Source: an uncultured Bacteroidota bacterium
GTDB taxonomy: Bacteria > Bacteroidota > Bacteroidia > Bacteroidales > WCHB1-69
Assembly (NCBI GenBank): GCA_902774175.1
Contig: CACYHG010000001.1
Coordinates: 54,575-118,574, forward strand
DNA: 64,000 nt
Reading direction: 5' to 3'
Shown: in pieces, positions 52,545 to 61,002 of the stretch
Position numbering within the stretch: the stretch's first letter is position 1
Layout of the letters: each line of letters starts with the position of its first letter
Notes under the pieces: generated by a model
What the model was told of the DNA's origin: nothing
The model's database searches: none
Seen by the model: the letters and a program-made list of their open reading frames with translations, nothing else
Made by a program: the position numbers and the translations under genes

Positions 52545-52665
52545 CAATAGATTTGGCTATTGGCTGCTGGCCACTGGCTATTGACAGCTCAATGATAGAA
52601 TGAAGCTCTCAAGCTTTTCGGTAAGCTGCCAGAAGCCAGAAGTAGAGGCCAAAAGCAGCCCTAGT
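52545..52665. repeat. ggctattggctgctggccactggctattg low-complexity repeat
   Basis: Imperfect repeats of tggctattgg/tgctggcca, then agctgccagaagccagaag, in the 287-bp spacer between the second LOR/SDH gene and the TA pair. No ORF; similar filler is common between Bacteroidales genes. Confidence 0.55.
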
Positions 52666-52710
52666 CAAAGTCATTGTGCCTGTTGGTAACATTTTGTCTC
52701 TCTATTATTC

Positions 52711-53919
52711 TTACTTGCCTTCCGCAAAATCCTTCAAGTAGGCAAACCTCGGTGTTAGTTGGCCGTCTTTCAGAATCATAGAGCGTTCAATCACGTCTGA
52801 GTGTTCACCCTTTAGCAAAGGTTCAAACACATGTTTGGCCAACATTTCACCAAAATAGGCACTGGTGTCCATCGCCAAGGCGTTCGGGCAGGTGTCTACC
52901 GCCATCACCGAGATGTTGTTGGGTGATGAGAAAGCAGGTTCATCATGCTCTGTCATCGGATTGTAGTCATAGTATGGATCATCGTGCGTGGCAGGACGTA
53001 CCGTTGATTTGATGCTACCCTTAATGTCGCAAGTCACGTCGCCAATCATGCGGATGCGCATATCCTTGTTGCGCAAGTCTTCCTCGCTCAGATACACTGG
53101 AGCCTCTGGTCCCCAGAAATGAGCGCACACCAACACGTCGGTTTTCTTGGCCCAACGCATGAAGTCGCTTTCGTATTCCTTGGCGTTGTGCGTGAAATCA
53201 TTCCATGAGAACTTGCCACCGTCCTTTCGTTTCACCAAACGGTCCACGTCGGCAAAACAATAGGAAAGTTTATCAACCTTGTCCGTGGCAAGATATACTT
53301 CTTCCGTCAACTTGTGGGCACCGATGTTATCCAACACATATTGTGCGCCTTGTGAAACACGGCCAGCGCCGGTCACAAACAATTTTATTTTCGGTAATTC
53401 AATACCTTTCAACGATTCCAACAACTGGGTGAGCGTGAAACGACGGTCAGGCTTGGGCAAGTCGTACAATTTGTGTTTCAATCCATAGCCACGTAATGTA
53501 TAGTAAACGCCAACAACGCCAGCCCACCAACCGAAGGCACAAACACGGATGTTGTTGTCGTCAACGAGGTATTCGTAATCGCAGAAAGTAATATGTTTCT
53601 GCATGAAAGCCTGCAACAGAGGGCGGTTGTATTCCTGCATCTTGGCGATATGGCCAAAGAAAAAGTAATGCTTGTTCGGTATCAGGCTGTCAATTTTGGC
53701 CTCCTTGATACCGAAGAGGATGTCGGCATCGCTGACATCATTCAGCACCTCAACGCCTTCGACCCGATACTCTTCATCGGAGAAAGCGCGGATGTCGCTG
53801 GCCTGCACCACAATCTGATGCTGGGGAAACAGTTTGTTAAATTCTGCCACCTGCTTAGGGGCGAGGGCCACGCGGTTGTCTACGGGCGACTTGGTTTCTT
53901 TGATTAAAGCTATTTTCAT
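52711..53919 (-). CDS. LOR/SDH-family (opine/saccharopine-dehydrogenase-like) oxidoreductase, copy 2
   Basis: 402 residues, same length and domain layout as 47828-49036 (AlaDH/PNT-like N-terminus, KIKLFVTGAGRVSQGAQYVL, GDVTCDIKGSIKSTVRP). Amino-acid differences are few and scattered; at DNA level a block around 53345-53475 is almost identical to 48465-48600 while flanks differ more, suggesting gene conversion. Unlike copy 1 it is preceded by a truncated rmlA and followed by a TA pair, so it is probably the scar of a module exchange rather than a second needed enzyme. Confidence 0.75.
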   Translation of the reverse strand: MKIALIKETKSPVDNRVALAPKQVAEFNKLFPQHQIVVQASDIRAFSDEEYRVEGVEVLNDVSDADILFGIKEAKIDSLIPNKHYFFFGHIAKMQEYNRPLLQAFMQKHITFCDYEYLVDDNNIRVCAFGWWAGVVGVYYTLRGYGLKHKLYDLPKPDRRFTLTQLLESLKGIELPKIKLFVTGAGRVSQGAQYVLDNIGAHKLTEEVYLATDKVDKLSYCFADVDRLVKRKDGGKFSWNDFTHNAKEYESDFMRWAKKTDVLVCAHFWGPEAPVYLSEEDLRNKDMRIRMIGDVTCDIKGSIKSTVRPATHDDPYYDYNPMTEHDEPAFSSPNNISVMAVDTCPNALAMDTSAYFGEMLAKHVFEPLLKGEHSDVIERSMILKDGQLTPRFAYLKDFAEGK

Positions 53920-53921
53920 GA

Positions 53922-54203
53922 TTATGAATTATTATCTTTGGTATTAACAATGTAAATCATTGCTATTCCGTAAAAACGGGTTAAGAATTCTTCGAAAAAT
54001 TTGAAAATTAATCTTTTATATGTTGTTTTCCGAATATCGCGATGTGGGATAACGAATATATCTCTAATCCTTGTTAACATCAACGCACTGATGGGATAAT
54101 ACACCATCGGCTTGTCGTAGATGGGCAACAACTGTTTGCTTACACCCTTGGTAATCGGGTAAAGCCGCGTGCCGGAGCCTCCGGCGAGTACTATTCCTTT
54201 CAT
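53922..54203 (-). pseudogene. Truncated glucose-1-phosphate thymidylyltransferase (rmlA/rfbA) fragment
   Basis: The first about 45 residues ([20 protein letters not shown]..., [19 protein letters not shown]) are textbook RmlA with its nucleotide-binding loop. After IRDIFVI the sequence loses all similarity and ends at 93 residues, against about 290 for RmlA. No other rml genes are in the window. It is a junction product left by recombination, 2 bp before LOR/SDH copy 2. Confidence 0.88.
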
Positions 54204-54574
54204 GTCATATAAAGTTTATAGGATATCGGTTAAAGGTTTTTGACTTGCTTCAACCGTTACCTTGTTTTTTCTGTTTAGTCTTTCATAAAGGAGGCGGCCC
54301 TCTGAATTATTGAACCTTTTGTACTCACGCACTTCTTATGAGAGACCAGCAGGAATCCCGCCCCTTGTGTTTGGGCAGTTCAGGCTGTGCGGTGACCCTC
54401 CCTGCCCCAAGCGGCTCTGCCTGCGCAATACTTATGGTTCAAGGTTCTTGAACAAGCCAAGCGACCGTTGGTCGAGCGAACGGTTCAAGATTAATGGTTG
54501 TTTTAACCAAACGTAACCTACCATAATCAATAGTCTTCAGAATGCGCGTAAGTTCTGCTGACTCGCTTCCACTA
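54204..54574. other. 371-bp spacer with an unassigned GC-rich block
   Basis: No gene recognised. About 54335-54490 is distinctly GC-richer than its surroundings and contains short inverted words (ggttcaagg/cttgaac; gcgaccgttggtcgagcg). It may be a piece of a foreign gene or a structured RNA; I cannot name it. Confidence 0.4.
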
Positions 54575-55444
54575 TTATTCTACTCTGTATCCTTGACGAT
54601 ATTTGCTATCTTCTTTCCTTGGTAATATTGAAAGTCGGGTGAACTTCTTTTCAGAAATACGCTTTTGTAATTCTATCTCGTATTTGTCCAAATCTTCCTT
54701 TCTGTACTTTCGCTCTTCGGGTAGAAAAGCATAGATGGTTCCTTCATAACCTTTTGAACATTCGTTAACACCAACTTCAACCAAGGTCTGAAAATCATCG
54801 TAGTTCTTAAAGCGATATTCAAAGACTTCTTTAAACTTCTTATCTATGATATAAAGATTATTCAAGATGTTGTTGATAACTTCCAAAACCATCATTACGT
54901 GTTCACGGTCAGGTTTCTCTATTTGATGAGCTGACTCATTTCCCATAAACCTTGCCTCGTGCAATCGTTCGCAGTCAGATGTCGTTATTATTCCTTTATC
55001 ACGAAGTTTATTGATCTTTGTTACCAGTTTTCCCGTATCTATTCCCTTCTGAAGGCATAATGCCTCAACAGTAGCACGGAATCCTATGGCAGCAAGTAAG
55101 AGATTGCCGTTGTTCAAAGCATCTACCGACTCATTATAAGCGGTCTTCACCAACGAAGGTATATCCCAAGAATATAACGGCTCAATACTGTTTTCCTTTA
55201 TAGGATACGAAATGTGCTCTGTTACAAGTTCTTCATATCCTTCCTGGTTATATTGCACGTTGCTCTCATCCTCTATCTCCTTGTCAAAGGAAACATTGTC
55301 GCAACCACAGCATTTCACGACACGAAGAGTCTCCCTATAGAAATAGTCCTCATCGGGTGAAACATTCACTCCTTCACCCAATACCAAATGGTGGGTTCGG
55401 TGTTTACATACAGAGCAATAGCAGTCAATAGTTTTCTGTTCCAT
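54575..55444 (-). CDS. DUF4145-domain protein with N-terminal zinc-finger-like cysteines
   Basis: ATG 55444 (MEQKTIDCYCSVCKHRTHH) gives 289 residues, 8 bp after the MBL gene. Cysteines CYCSVC (8-13) and CCGC (about 45-48) could bind zinc. The DUF4145 region lies at about 110-200 (NGNLLLAAIGFRATVEALCLQKG, HEARFMGNESAHQ). DUF4145 proteins are often found with restriction or other defence genes, where they may recognise or couple partners. It is the last gene of a three-gene cassette. Molecular role unknown. Confidence 0.75.
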   Translation of the reverse strand: MEQKTIDCYCSVCKHRTHHLVLGEGVNVSPDEDYFYRETLRVVKCCGCDNVSFDKEIEDESNVQYNQEGYEELVTEHISYPIKENSIEPLYSWDIPSLVKTAYNESVDALNNGNLLLAAIGFRATVEALCLQKGIDTGKLVTKINKLRDKGIITTSDCERLHEARFMGNESAHQIEKPDREHVMMVLEVINNILNNLYIIDKKFKEVFEYRFKNYDDFQTLVEVGVNECSKGYEGTIYAFLPEERKYRKEDLDKYEIELQKRISEKKFTRLSILPRKEDSKYRQGYRVE

Positions 55445-55452
55445 AATAGAGG

Positions 55453-56442
55453 CTAATAATATACCTGAATATCGCCATTTCCTATGTAAGACCATGGATT
55501 GCCCGCTGTCCGGTCAAAATTGCACGCCCACATCCCATACCCATTAGTATGCAAATCATCCTCTGTTTTCAGAATTCTGAAAGAGCTATCCTTATACAAA
55601 TCCAAAACTTCCACTAATGGTAAATCACTTTTCCCTTTATGATAACCTGTTGTTACTGACAAAATTGCAGGTGGTTCATCTTCATGCTTTAAATCGTTTA
55701 AAATGATAGGCAAAGTATCTGAAGTGTCAGATCCGTGATGCGGTATTTTTACAAAATACAAATTATTCAATTTGTTTCTGTCAATTGAATCTATTGCCAT
55801 ATTCTCAACGTCACCTCCAAAAAAGAAGCCCAGGTCGCCTAATCTTATTATGAAAGAAATAGATAGATGGTTTCCTTTATGTGTCTTATTAAATTCTAAG
55901 TGACGAAAATTCTGATTCGCAAATGGGGTAAGAATTTCAATGCTGAATAATACGTCATCATGGCTGCCATCAATAAAGTTAGTGGCATAAGAAGGTGGAC
56001 TGACCCGGCGATTGCTAGTATTAACTCTTTCAACATTCATCTTTCCTATCATCTTGTTTGTCGTTATAGCAATCCAAGACTTAAACTTATCGAAATCATT
56101 TAATACCTCCCAAAATGATAACCCTTCCGGCAAAATGTATAACGTATCTTTTGAGGTGTAATCTGACGTTATCGTCTTAAAACCCACAGAGTGATCCCTG
56201 TCAGGATGCGTCCATATAACGTAATCCAATTTCTTTTCTTTAAGACTAAAATCCTTCATAGCATCTTCTATTCTATTACACCCATCTTTCTCATAACAAT
56301 CGACAAGGATTGTTTTGAGTGCTACCTGCGAAGACGCATTGTAAAGAACTATAAGAATACTCTCCCCTTCACGATAGTAGCCCAATACATATATTCGCAA
56401 CCGAAGATTCCAGCAGTCATCAATAGATGCATTTTCAATCAT
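55453..56442 (-). CDS. Metallo-beta-lactamase-fold hydrolase
   Basis: 329 residues. The MBL metal motif appears as WTHPDRDHSVG (about 76-86; HxDxDH type), preceded by ILVDCYEKDG (about 40-49) and followed by FFFGGDVEN (about 206-214) and KIPHHGSDTS (about 232-241), the late histidine and aspartate positions of ComEC/Rec2-like and other MBL phosphodiesterases. Its ATG overlaps the upstream gene stop (ATGA). Candidate nuclease or cyclic-nucleotide/ester hydrolase of the cassette. Confidence 0.8.
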   Translation of the reverse strand: MIENASIDDCWNLRLRIYVLGYYREGESILIVLYNASSQVALKTILVDCYEKDGCNRIEDAMKDFSLKEKKLDYVIWTHPDRDHSVGFKTITSDYTSKDTLYILPEGLSFWEVLNDFDKFKSWIAITTNKMIGKMNVERVNTSNRRVSPPSYATNFIDGSHDDVLFSIEILTPFANQNFRHLEFNKTHKGNHLSISFIIRLGDLGFFFGGDVENMAIDSIDRNKLNNLYFVKIPHHGSDTSDTLPIILNDLKHEDEPPAILSVTTGYHKGKSDLPLVEVLDLYKDSSFRILKTEDDLHTNGYGMWACNFDRTAGNPWSYIGNGDIQVYY

Positions 56443-57248
56443 TCTGAAATAGTTTCAAGATAACTTTCTTTCATACAGTATTTATAAACGTCAAAGGCTT
56501 TCAAGTTGGCTGACGTCAGCCATTCATTTATATTGGCATTGGCTAAGGCATCACTCTGATAATATGCATCTATATCTAGAGTAGATTTATACTCCATTTT
56601 ACCTGATTCGCCTTTTACATAATCCATTTTCCCACGCACATTAAAACGAAGGTTATTCAAATTGCTTATCTCAAAACAATCCACATAATCAGTTGCGAGA
56701 AAAGATGAATTATCAAAACCATAAGAAGGAATTTTATATACGTGCTCTTCAAATATACTATCGAAATCCCGCATTGAAGGTTTACTTTCAACGCGTACTT
56801 TTCTTAGACCTAATCTCCTTGGGCAAAAATAAGGAACATTGTCTTTAAATGTTGTTATCGCACCCTTAAAGCAAGAGACATAATTATCTAATCCATCATA
56901 ATTATTGTCACATTTGAGCGTCATACAAAGATAATATTTGGAAATATCAAGCATCACCTCACAATTAACGTCTTTCATTCTATGATAACGCATGATTGTC
57001 TCCCGCTCAATAACGCTTACTGGCAATGACAAAGTCTTACTAATGGTTTCAATATCTTCTTTTCTGAGTTGGATATTAAACTCACGATTATGATGCTCTA
57101 TCCTTTCTTTGAAGGCACTTGGAAAGCGCTTATCAAACCATTTTACAAGTTCTGTACTATCTGCCACTCCAGAATAATCAAGACGTAATATTACAGTCTT
57201 CATTTTTGTGTCGTGGGTTTTTTCCCTCTTAAATCTATCTTTTGCCAT
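56439..57248 (-). CDS. Unknown protein resembling the TIGR04255 family
   Basis: 269 residues, AT-rich, no transmembrane segment or catalytic motif that I recognise. Overall layout (short beta-rich start, central FKGAITTFKDN... and a C-terminal helix LTSANLKAFDVYKYCMKESYLETI) resembles TIGR04255 proteins, which are sporadic and frequent near defence genes. ATG 57248 is used; ATG 57203 (MKTVILRLDY) is possible. It overlaps the MBL gene by 4 bp, so the two must be co-translated. Function not inferred. Confidence 0.55.
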   Translation of the reverse strand: MAKDRFKREKTHDTKMKTVILRLDYSGVADSTELVKWFDKRFPSAFKERIEHHNREFNIQLRKEDIETISKTLSLPVSVIERETIMRYHRMKDVNCEVMLDISKYYLCMTLKCDNNYDGLDNYVSCFKGAITTFKDNVPYFCPRRLGLRKVRVESKPSMRDFDSIFEEHVYKIPSYGFDNSSFLATDYVDCFEISNLNNLRFNVRGKMDYVKGESGKMEYKSTLDIDAYYQSDALANANINEWLTSANLKAFDVYKYCMKESYLETISE

Positions 57249-57325
57249 AATCCCAAAACCGTTTATACATCCTAAAAGTAGTCCAATAACTACTCACCGA
57301 ATTTCTCTGTAAAGATGATTTTTTG

Positions 57326-57378
57326 TTCTGGCAGGCAGTATCGAACTGCAAACTTCTGTTCCACCTGTGCTGCCAGAA
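57326..57378 (-). other. Inverted repeat enclosing a T-arm-like hairpin
   Basis: Nine-bp arms (ttctggcag / ctgccagaa) enclose a gcag-ttcgata-ctgc stem-loop that looks like a tRNA T-arm. The whole is only 53 nt, too short for a tRNA. The same stretch reads as a coding-like peptide (FLAAQVEQKFAVRYCLPEQ) on the minus strand. Either a tRNA-like relic or a fragment of a lost gene. Confidence 0.3.
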
Positions 57379-57389
57379 ATCCTTATTGC

Positions 57390-58145
57390 TTAAATATGCT
57401 CCTCCACTCCCCTGAAATGCACATTCAGCTCGTGCAGGTGCTCCAGCAGGGTGCCGAGGGGCGTGCCCTCGGTCATCTTGGCGAAGGCGTTGACGTCCTT
57501 GGGGAAGCACTTGCCACCGTAGCCGAACTTGCCATCGGGACCATGGACATAGGTGTGCGTGTCGTTGATGTAGCCCGACAGAAGGATGCCGGTATGCACC
57601 TTGCGCCAGTCGGCTCCCATCTGCTCGCAGTACTCACGGCAGGCGTTGAAGTAGGTCACCTTGTAGGCTCCGAACACATTGTGCATATACTTGGTCAGCT
57701 CGGCCTCCAACGGGGTCATCACCGTGAACTTCTTGCCGACAAAAATCTTGGTAAGTAAATCATGCGCACCGGTAAACACCATCGTTTGCTTCTTGAAGTC
57801 CTCTATATGCGTTCGCTCAGTAAGGAACTCGGGCATATAGTGCACCTTGTGGCCCGTCTCGCGCGAAAGCATCTCGCTGGTACCTGGCAGAATGGTGGTG
57901 CGGACGAACACCGGCACATCAGGAAGGTTGCTGATCAGCTGCTTCATGAGACGCAAATCCTGTGTGCCGTCATCCTCAGTGGGGACATGTATCTGCAAGA
58001 AAGCGATGTCGATGTTACTCAAATCATCATTATATCCCTTTGGAGGGTCGCTGATGAACAATTTGCATTCAGGATTGTTGTGTTCCAACCAATCTTTGAG
58101 GGCTCCTCCTACGAAGCCACATCCGATGATACCGATGTTGATCAT
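57390..58145 (-). CDS. Short UDP-glucose/GDP-mannose dehydrogenase-like protein, copy 2
   Basis: 251 residues, almost the same as copies 1 and 3; it has the NAD loop VGIIGCGFVGGALKD and catalytic-Cys FGYGGKCFPKD and also lacks the C-terminal UDP-binding domain. Differences from copy 1 lie mostly at 76-120 (for example MKQLISNLPDV, SRETGHKVHYMPEF). It stands between the SIR2 gene and the three-gene cassette, with no sugar gene beside it, as expected if it is a recombination footprint. Confidence 0.8.
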   Translation of the reverse strand: MINIGIIGCGFVGGALKDWLEHNNPECKLFISDPPKGYNDDLSNIDIAFLQIHVPTEDDGTQDLRLMKQLISNLPDVPVFVRTTILPGTSEMLSRETGHKVHYMPEFLTERTHIEDFKKQTMVFTGAHDLLTKIFVGKKFTVMTPLEAELTKYMHNVFGAYKVTYFNACREYCEQMGADWRKVHTGILLSGYINDTHTYVHGPDGKFGYGGKCFPKDVNAFAKMTEGTPLGTLLEHLHELNVHFRGVEEHI

Positions 58146-58196
58146 ATGTTTATAAGTTTGGTTTGTTTAATTAATCAGTATCATTTGTTTGATGGC

Positions 58197-59837
58197 TCAC
58201 ACTGATTTCACGGATAGCACAGACTTTGGCTGCAAACATTTTCTCATTAACTCAGCACAGTTCGCTACTCCTGTCAAGTCGTTTAAATACTCTGACAATT
58301 CTTTCGCCGTGTTGAGATAGTTTTCTATGCGCCTGGTTTGGTTTCTCCTGAAATACAACAGTAATTCGGCCAAGTTTTCACACGAGATTTCATACTCAAA
58401 TGGATAGGCCGATTGTCTGAAATAAAGCAAACACTTATGCCACCTCGTGTAACATTCTTGATATACTTCTTCCCCTGTCAGCTCAGATTCGCCATTCTTC
58501 CAACGAGTGAATATTGTATTTGCAATATTGTTATGACTTTGATAAACCCTGTAAGTATTTGATGTTTTGAAAAAAACATCTAAAGCTTCATCGTATGATT
58601 GCATAGCTTCATCGTACTTCTTGCAGCTGAGCAAAAAATGTCCCCAGTGGGTCTTTAGACCTGCAATTCTCTCCTCACGAAGTTTCCCATTACTCTCTTT
58701 TTCCAATCTCATCAAAGCCCTATCCTTCTCATCCTTCATCATCTTAAATGTAACGCCTTCTGGGAGAATATCCGCCATTGCCCTGGAAGAACCCGTCTGA
58801 ATGTTGTGGTAAATCTCAAACAAAAAAGAAATCATTTCAACTCGATATATGCTATCTCCATCGAATTTAATAGCGTTCTGCAAAAGTCCTGCCGCCTCTT
58901 TGTAACACCCGTTCCTAAACAACAAACCAGCACCAAAAAGAGCCTTCTTGTAGAACGTAAGTTCACTGTAATCAAGGGCACCATTCAATTCGACATGACT
59001 CTGGCTGTAAGTGACGGGAGCTCGAAAATAGTCAGCCAAATAGCAAATAAGATCATCGGTATTGCAATTGACTAATAAGCCTTTGTACCTCGAAAACGGG
59101 TTATTTGCACCTATTATATCATCTATGATCACATCCCCTTGGGAGTGATTGACAAAAACAATCTTTGTGTTTGTACCTGCAGCTGCTTTGATATAGGGTG
59201 TAAGGTCAAGTTTATCGGAACAACTATATCCAAAAACAAAAACCGTTTTCAACTTGGCTTGTTTGAAAAAGAAGTCAATCGCCTGTTTCCTTCTCTCTCG
59301 CATTTGTTTCTTGGCGATTGTATTCATCACGGTTCTAATAGTGGATGCTTTGTTTATTCCGCCGTGAACCTTGATATAATTCACCTTTTCGGAAGAAAGA
59401 AAACGAAATTCTTTCTCGTCATAGACAACATTGAGAGATGGAATGTCTGTTTTCTCTATCAGCAAGTCAAAGTTTGTTGTCAATAATTGAGAGACCAAAC
59501 CTTTACCAATTAAAAACTTTACCAATTGGTGGAAAGCAGTTGGTTCGCCTAACTTGAATATCTCAAGGAACTTATCAAGAGGGGAATATCGATTAAGTAT
59601 CTCAAGAAATGCTTCAAAGGGGTATTTTAGTTCAATTATTCTTTTAGCATAGATTTCTGGTAAAGTCAATGATGAGACAATACTATTTACAATTGTCGGA
59701 ACCACCGGTATACCAGCATTTTGCGACATACCCGCTCCAAAGAAGAAACCAGCACTTCCTTCTTCTATTATTTGAGCCAAACGTTTATATATCTCTTCCT
59801 GATCACTCACTTTTTTATTTCCGGCATCAAATATCAT
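58197..59837 (-). CDS. SIR2-family NADase-like protein with C-terminal TPR region
   Basis: 546 residues. SIR2-like core: FFFGAGMSQNAGIP (about 31-44), LLTTNFDLLIEKT (118-130), NYIKVHGG with His158, VFVFGYSCSD (about 204-213). This is the pattern of prokaryotic anti-phage SIR2 effectors that hydrolyse NAD+. The second half (about 295-540) is helical with TPR-like units (KKYDEAMQSYDEALDVFFKT), probably the sensor. The last residues (KSVLSVKSV) are encoded by a cacactgattt-type repeat, so the natural end may have been altered. Proposed abortive-infection gene. Confidence 0.82.
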   Translation of the reverse strand: MIFDAGNKKVSDQEEIYKRLAQIIEEGSAGFFFGAGMSQNAGIPVVPTIVNSIVSSLTLPEIYAKRIIELKYPFEAFLEILNRYSPLDKFLEIFKLGEPTAFHQLVKFLIGKGLVSQLLTTNFDLLIEKTDIPSLNVVYDEKEFRFLSSEKVNYIKVHGGINKASTIRTVMNTIAKKQMRERRKQAIDFFFKQAKLKTVFVFGYSCSDKLDLTPYIKAAAGTNTKIVFVNHSQGDVIIDDIIGANNPFSRYKGLLVNCNTDDLICYLADYFRAPVTYSQSHVELNGALDYSELTFYKKALFGAGLLFRNGCYKEAAGLLQNAIKFDGDSIYRVEMISFLFEIYHNIQTGSSRAMADILPEGVTFKMMKDEKDRALMRLEKESNGKLREERIAGLKTHWGHFLLSCKKYDEAMQSYDEALDVFFKTSNTYRVYQSHNNIANTIFTRWKNGESELTGEEVYQECYTRWHKCLLYFRQSAYPFEYEISCENLAELLLYFRRNQTRRIENYLNTAKELSEYLNDLTGVANCAELMRKCLQPKSVLSVKSV

Positions 59838-59864
59838 TTACTCCGTCAAATCCGTTTTGGTATG

Positions 59865-60908
59865 TTAGCCGTAGTGTTCCTTATACCACTCTGCAAACTT
59901 CCTCAACCCTTCTCGTAATGTTATCTTTGGTGTAAATCCAAAGTCCCGCTCCAAGGCCGTGGCATCAGCATACGTTGTTGGCACATCGCCGGGTTGCATC
60001 GGAACCAGTTGCTTGTGCGCCTCGAAGTCATAGTCCTGAGGCAGCACGCCTGCACGCACCAGCTCCTCTTGCAGGGTCTGTACAAAGTCCAAGAGGTTCT
60101 CGGGCTGGCCGCCGCCGATGTTATAAATCTTATAAGGTGGGATAGGTAATCCATCTTCACCCGTCTTGCGTTCGGGGGCTTTCTTCATCACTCTCACGAT
60201 GCCTTCTACGATGTCGTCCACGTAGGTGAAGTCGCGGCGGCAGTTGCCGTAGTTGTAGATCTGGATGGTCTCGCCTTTGATGAGCTTGTTGGTGAAGCCG
60301 AAGTAAGCCATGTCGGGCCGTCCGGCGGGGCCATAGACGGTGAAGAAGCGCAGGCCCGTGGTGGGGATGTCGTAGAGCTTGCTGTAGCAGTGGGCAAACA
60401 GCTCGTTGCTCTTCTTGGTGGCGGCGTAGAGGCTCACGGGGTTATCAACACGGTCGTCCACACTGAACGGCACTTTCTTGTTGCCACCATAGACGCTGGA
60501 GCTGCTGGCATACACCAGATGCTCTACGGGATTGCGGCGGCAGGCTTCCAGGATATTGTAGAACCCAATGATGTTGCTCTCAATATAGGCATCGGGGTTC
60601 TCAATGCTGTAGCGCACACCCGCCTGAGCTGCCAGATTAACAACAATGTCAAACTTGTATTCCTCGAACAGTTTGTCGATGAGGTCTCTGTCTGCGATAG
60701 ATCCTTTGATGAATCGGTAACTCACCTCTTGGTGTCTGCAGCTTTCGGTTTCCAATTCGCGGAGACGGTATTCTTTAAGGGAGACGTCGTAGTAGCTGTT
60801 GAGGTTGTCGAGACCTATAAGGGTGCCACCAGCCATCTCGTGTAAGAGACGCTTGACGAGGTTGGCGCCGATGAAACCAGCGGAGCCGGTAATTAATATG
60901 GTTTTCAT
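59865..60908 (-). CDS. NAD-dependent epimerase, UDP-glucuronate 4-epimerase-like
   Basis: ATG 60908 (MKTILITGSAGFIGANLVKR) gives 347 residues; the longer frame is unlikely. SDR motifs: GSAGFIG (8-14), NLAAQAGVRYSIENPDAY (about 92-109), ASSSSVYGGNKKVPF (about 134-148), YAATKKSNE (about 161-169), RFFTVYGPAGRPDMA (about 186-200). The AGVRYS... and YGPxGRPDMA patterns are those of UDP-GlcA 4-epimerases that make UDP-galacturonate. With a UDP-glucose dehydrogenase upstream this would complete UDP-Glc -> UDP-GlcA -> UDP-GalA. Confidence 0.88.
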   Translation of the reverse strand: MKTILITGSAGFIGANLVKRLLHEMAGGTLIGLDNLNSYYDVSLKEYRLRELETESCRHQEVSYRFIKGSIADRDLIDKLFEEYKFDIVVNLAAQAGVRYSIENPDAYIESNIIGFYNILEACRRNPVEHLVYASSSSVYGGNKKVPFSVDDRVDNPVSLYAATKKSNELFAHCYSKLYDIPTTGLRFFTVYGPAGRPDMAYFGFTNKLIKGETIQIYNYGNCRRDFTYVDDIVEGIVRVMKKAPERKTGEDGLPIPPYKIYNIGGGQPENLLDFVQTLQEELVRAGVLPQDYDFEAHKQLVPMQPGDVPTTYADATALERDFGFTPKITLREGLRKFAEWYKEHYG

Positions 60909-61002
60909 TGTTATGGACTTCAATTTATGTTTTCCCAAAATCCACCGTTCATAGATCCCATCTGCACAATCCCCTGCAAGTGACGACATAAACGGCTTAG
61001 GC

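Noticed and set aside
57326..57378. Calling a true tRNA gene here
   Set aside because: Only 53 nt, with no D-arm or anticodon arm; kept only as a tRNA-like or coding relic.
57235..57510. 91-codon minus-strand frame running from ugd copy 2 into the spacer
   Set aside because: Its first half is the out-of-frame reading of the 3' end of ugd; no independent evidence for translation.
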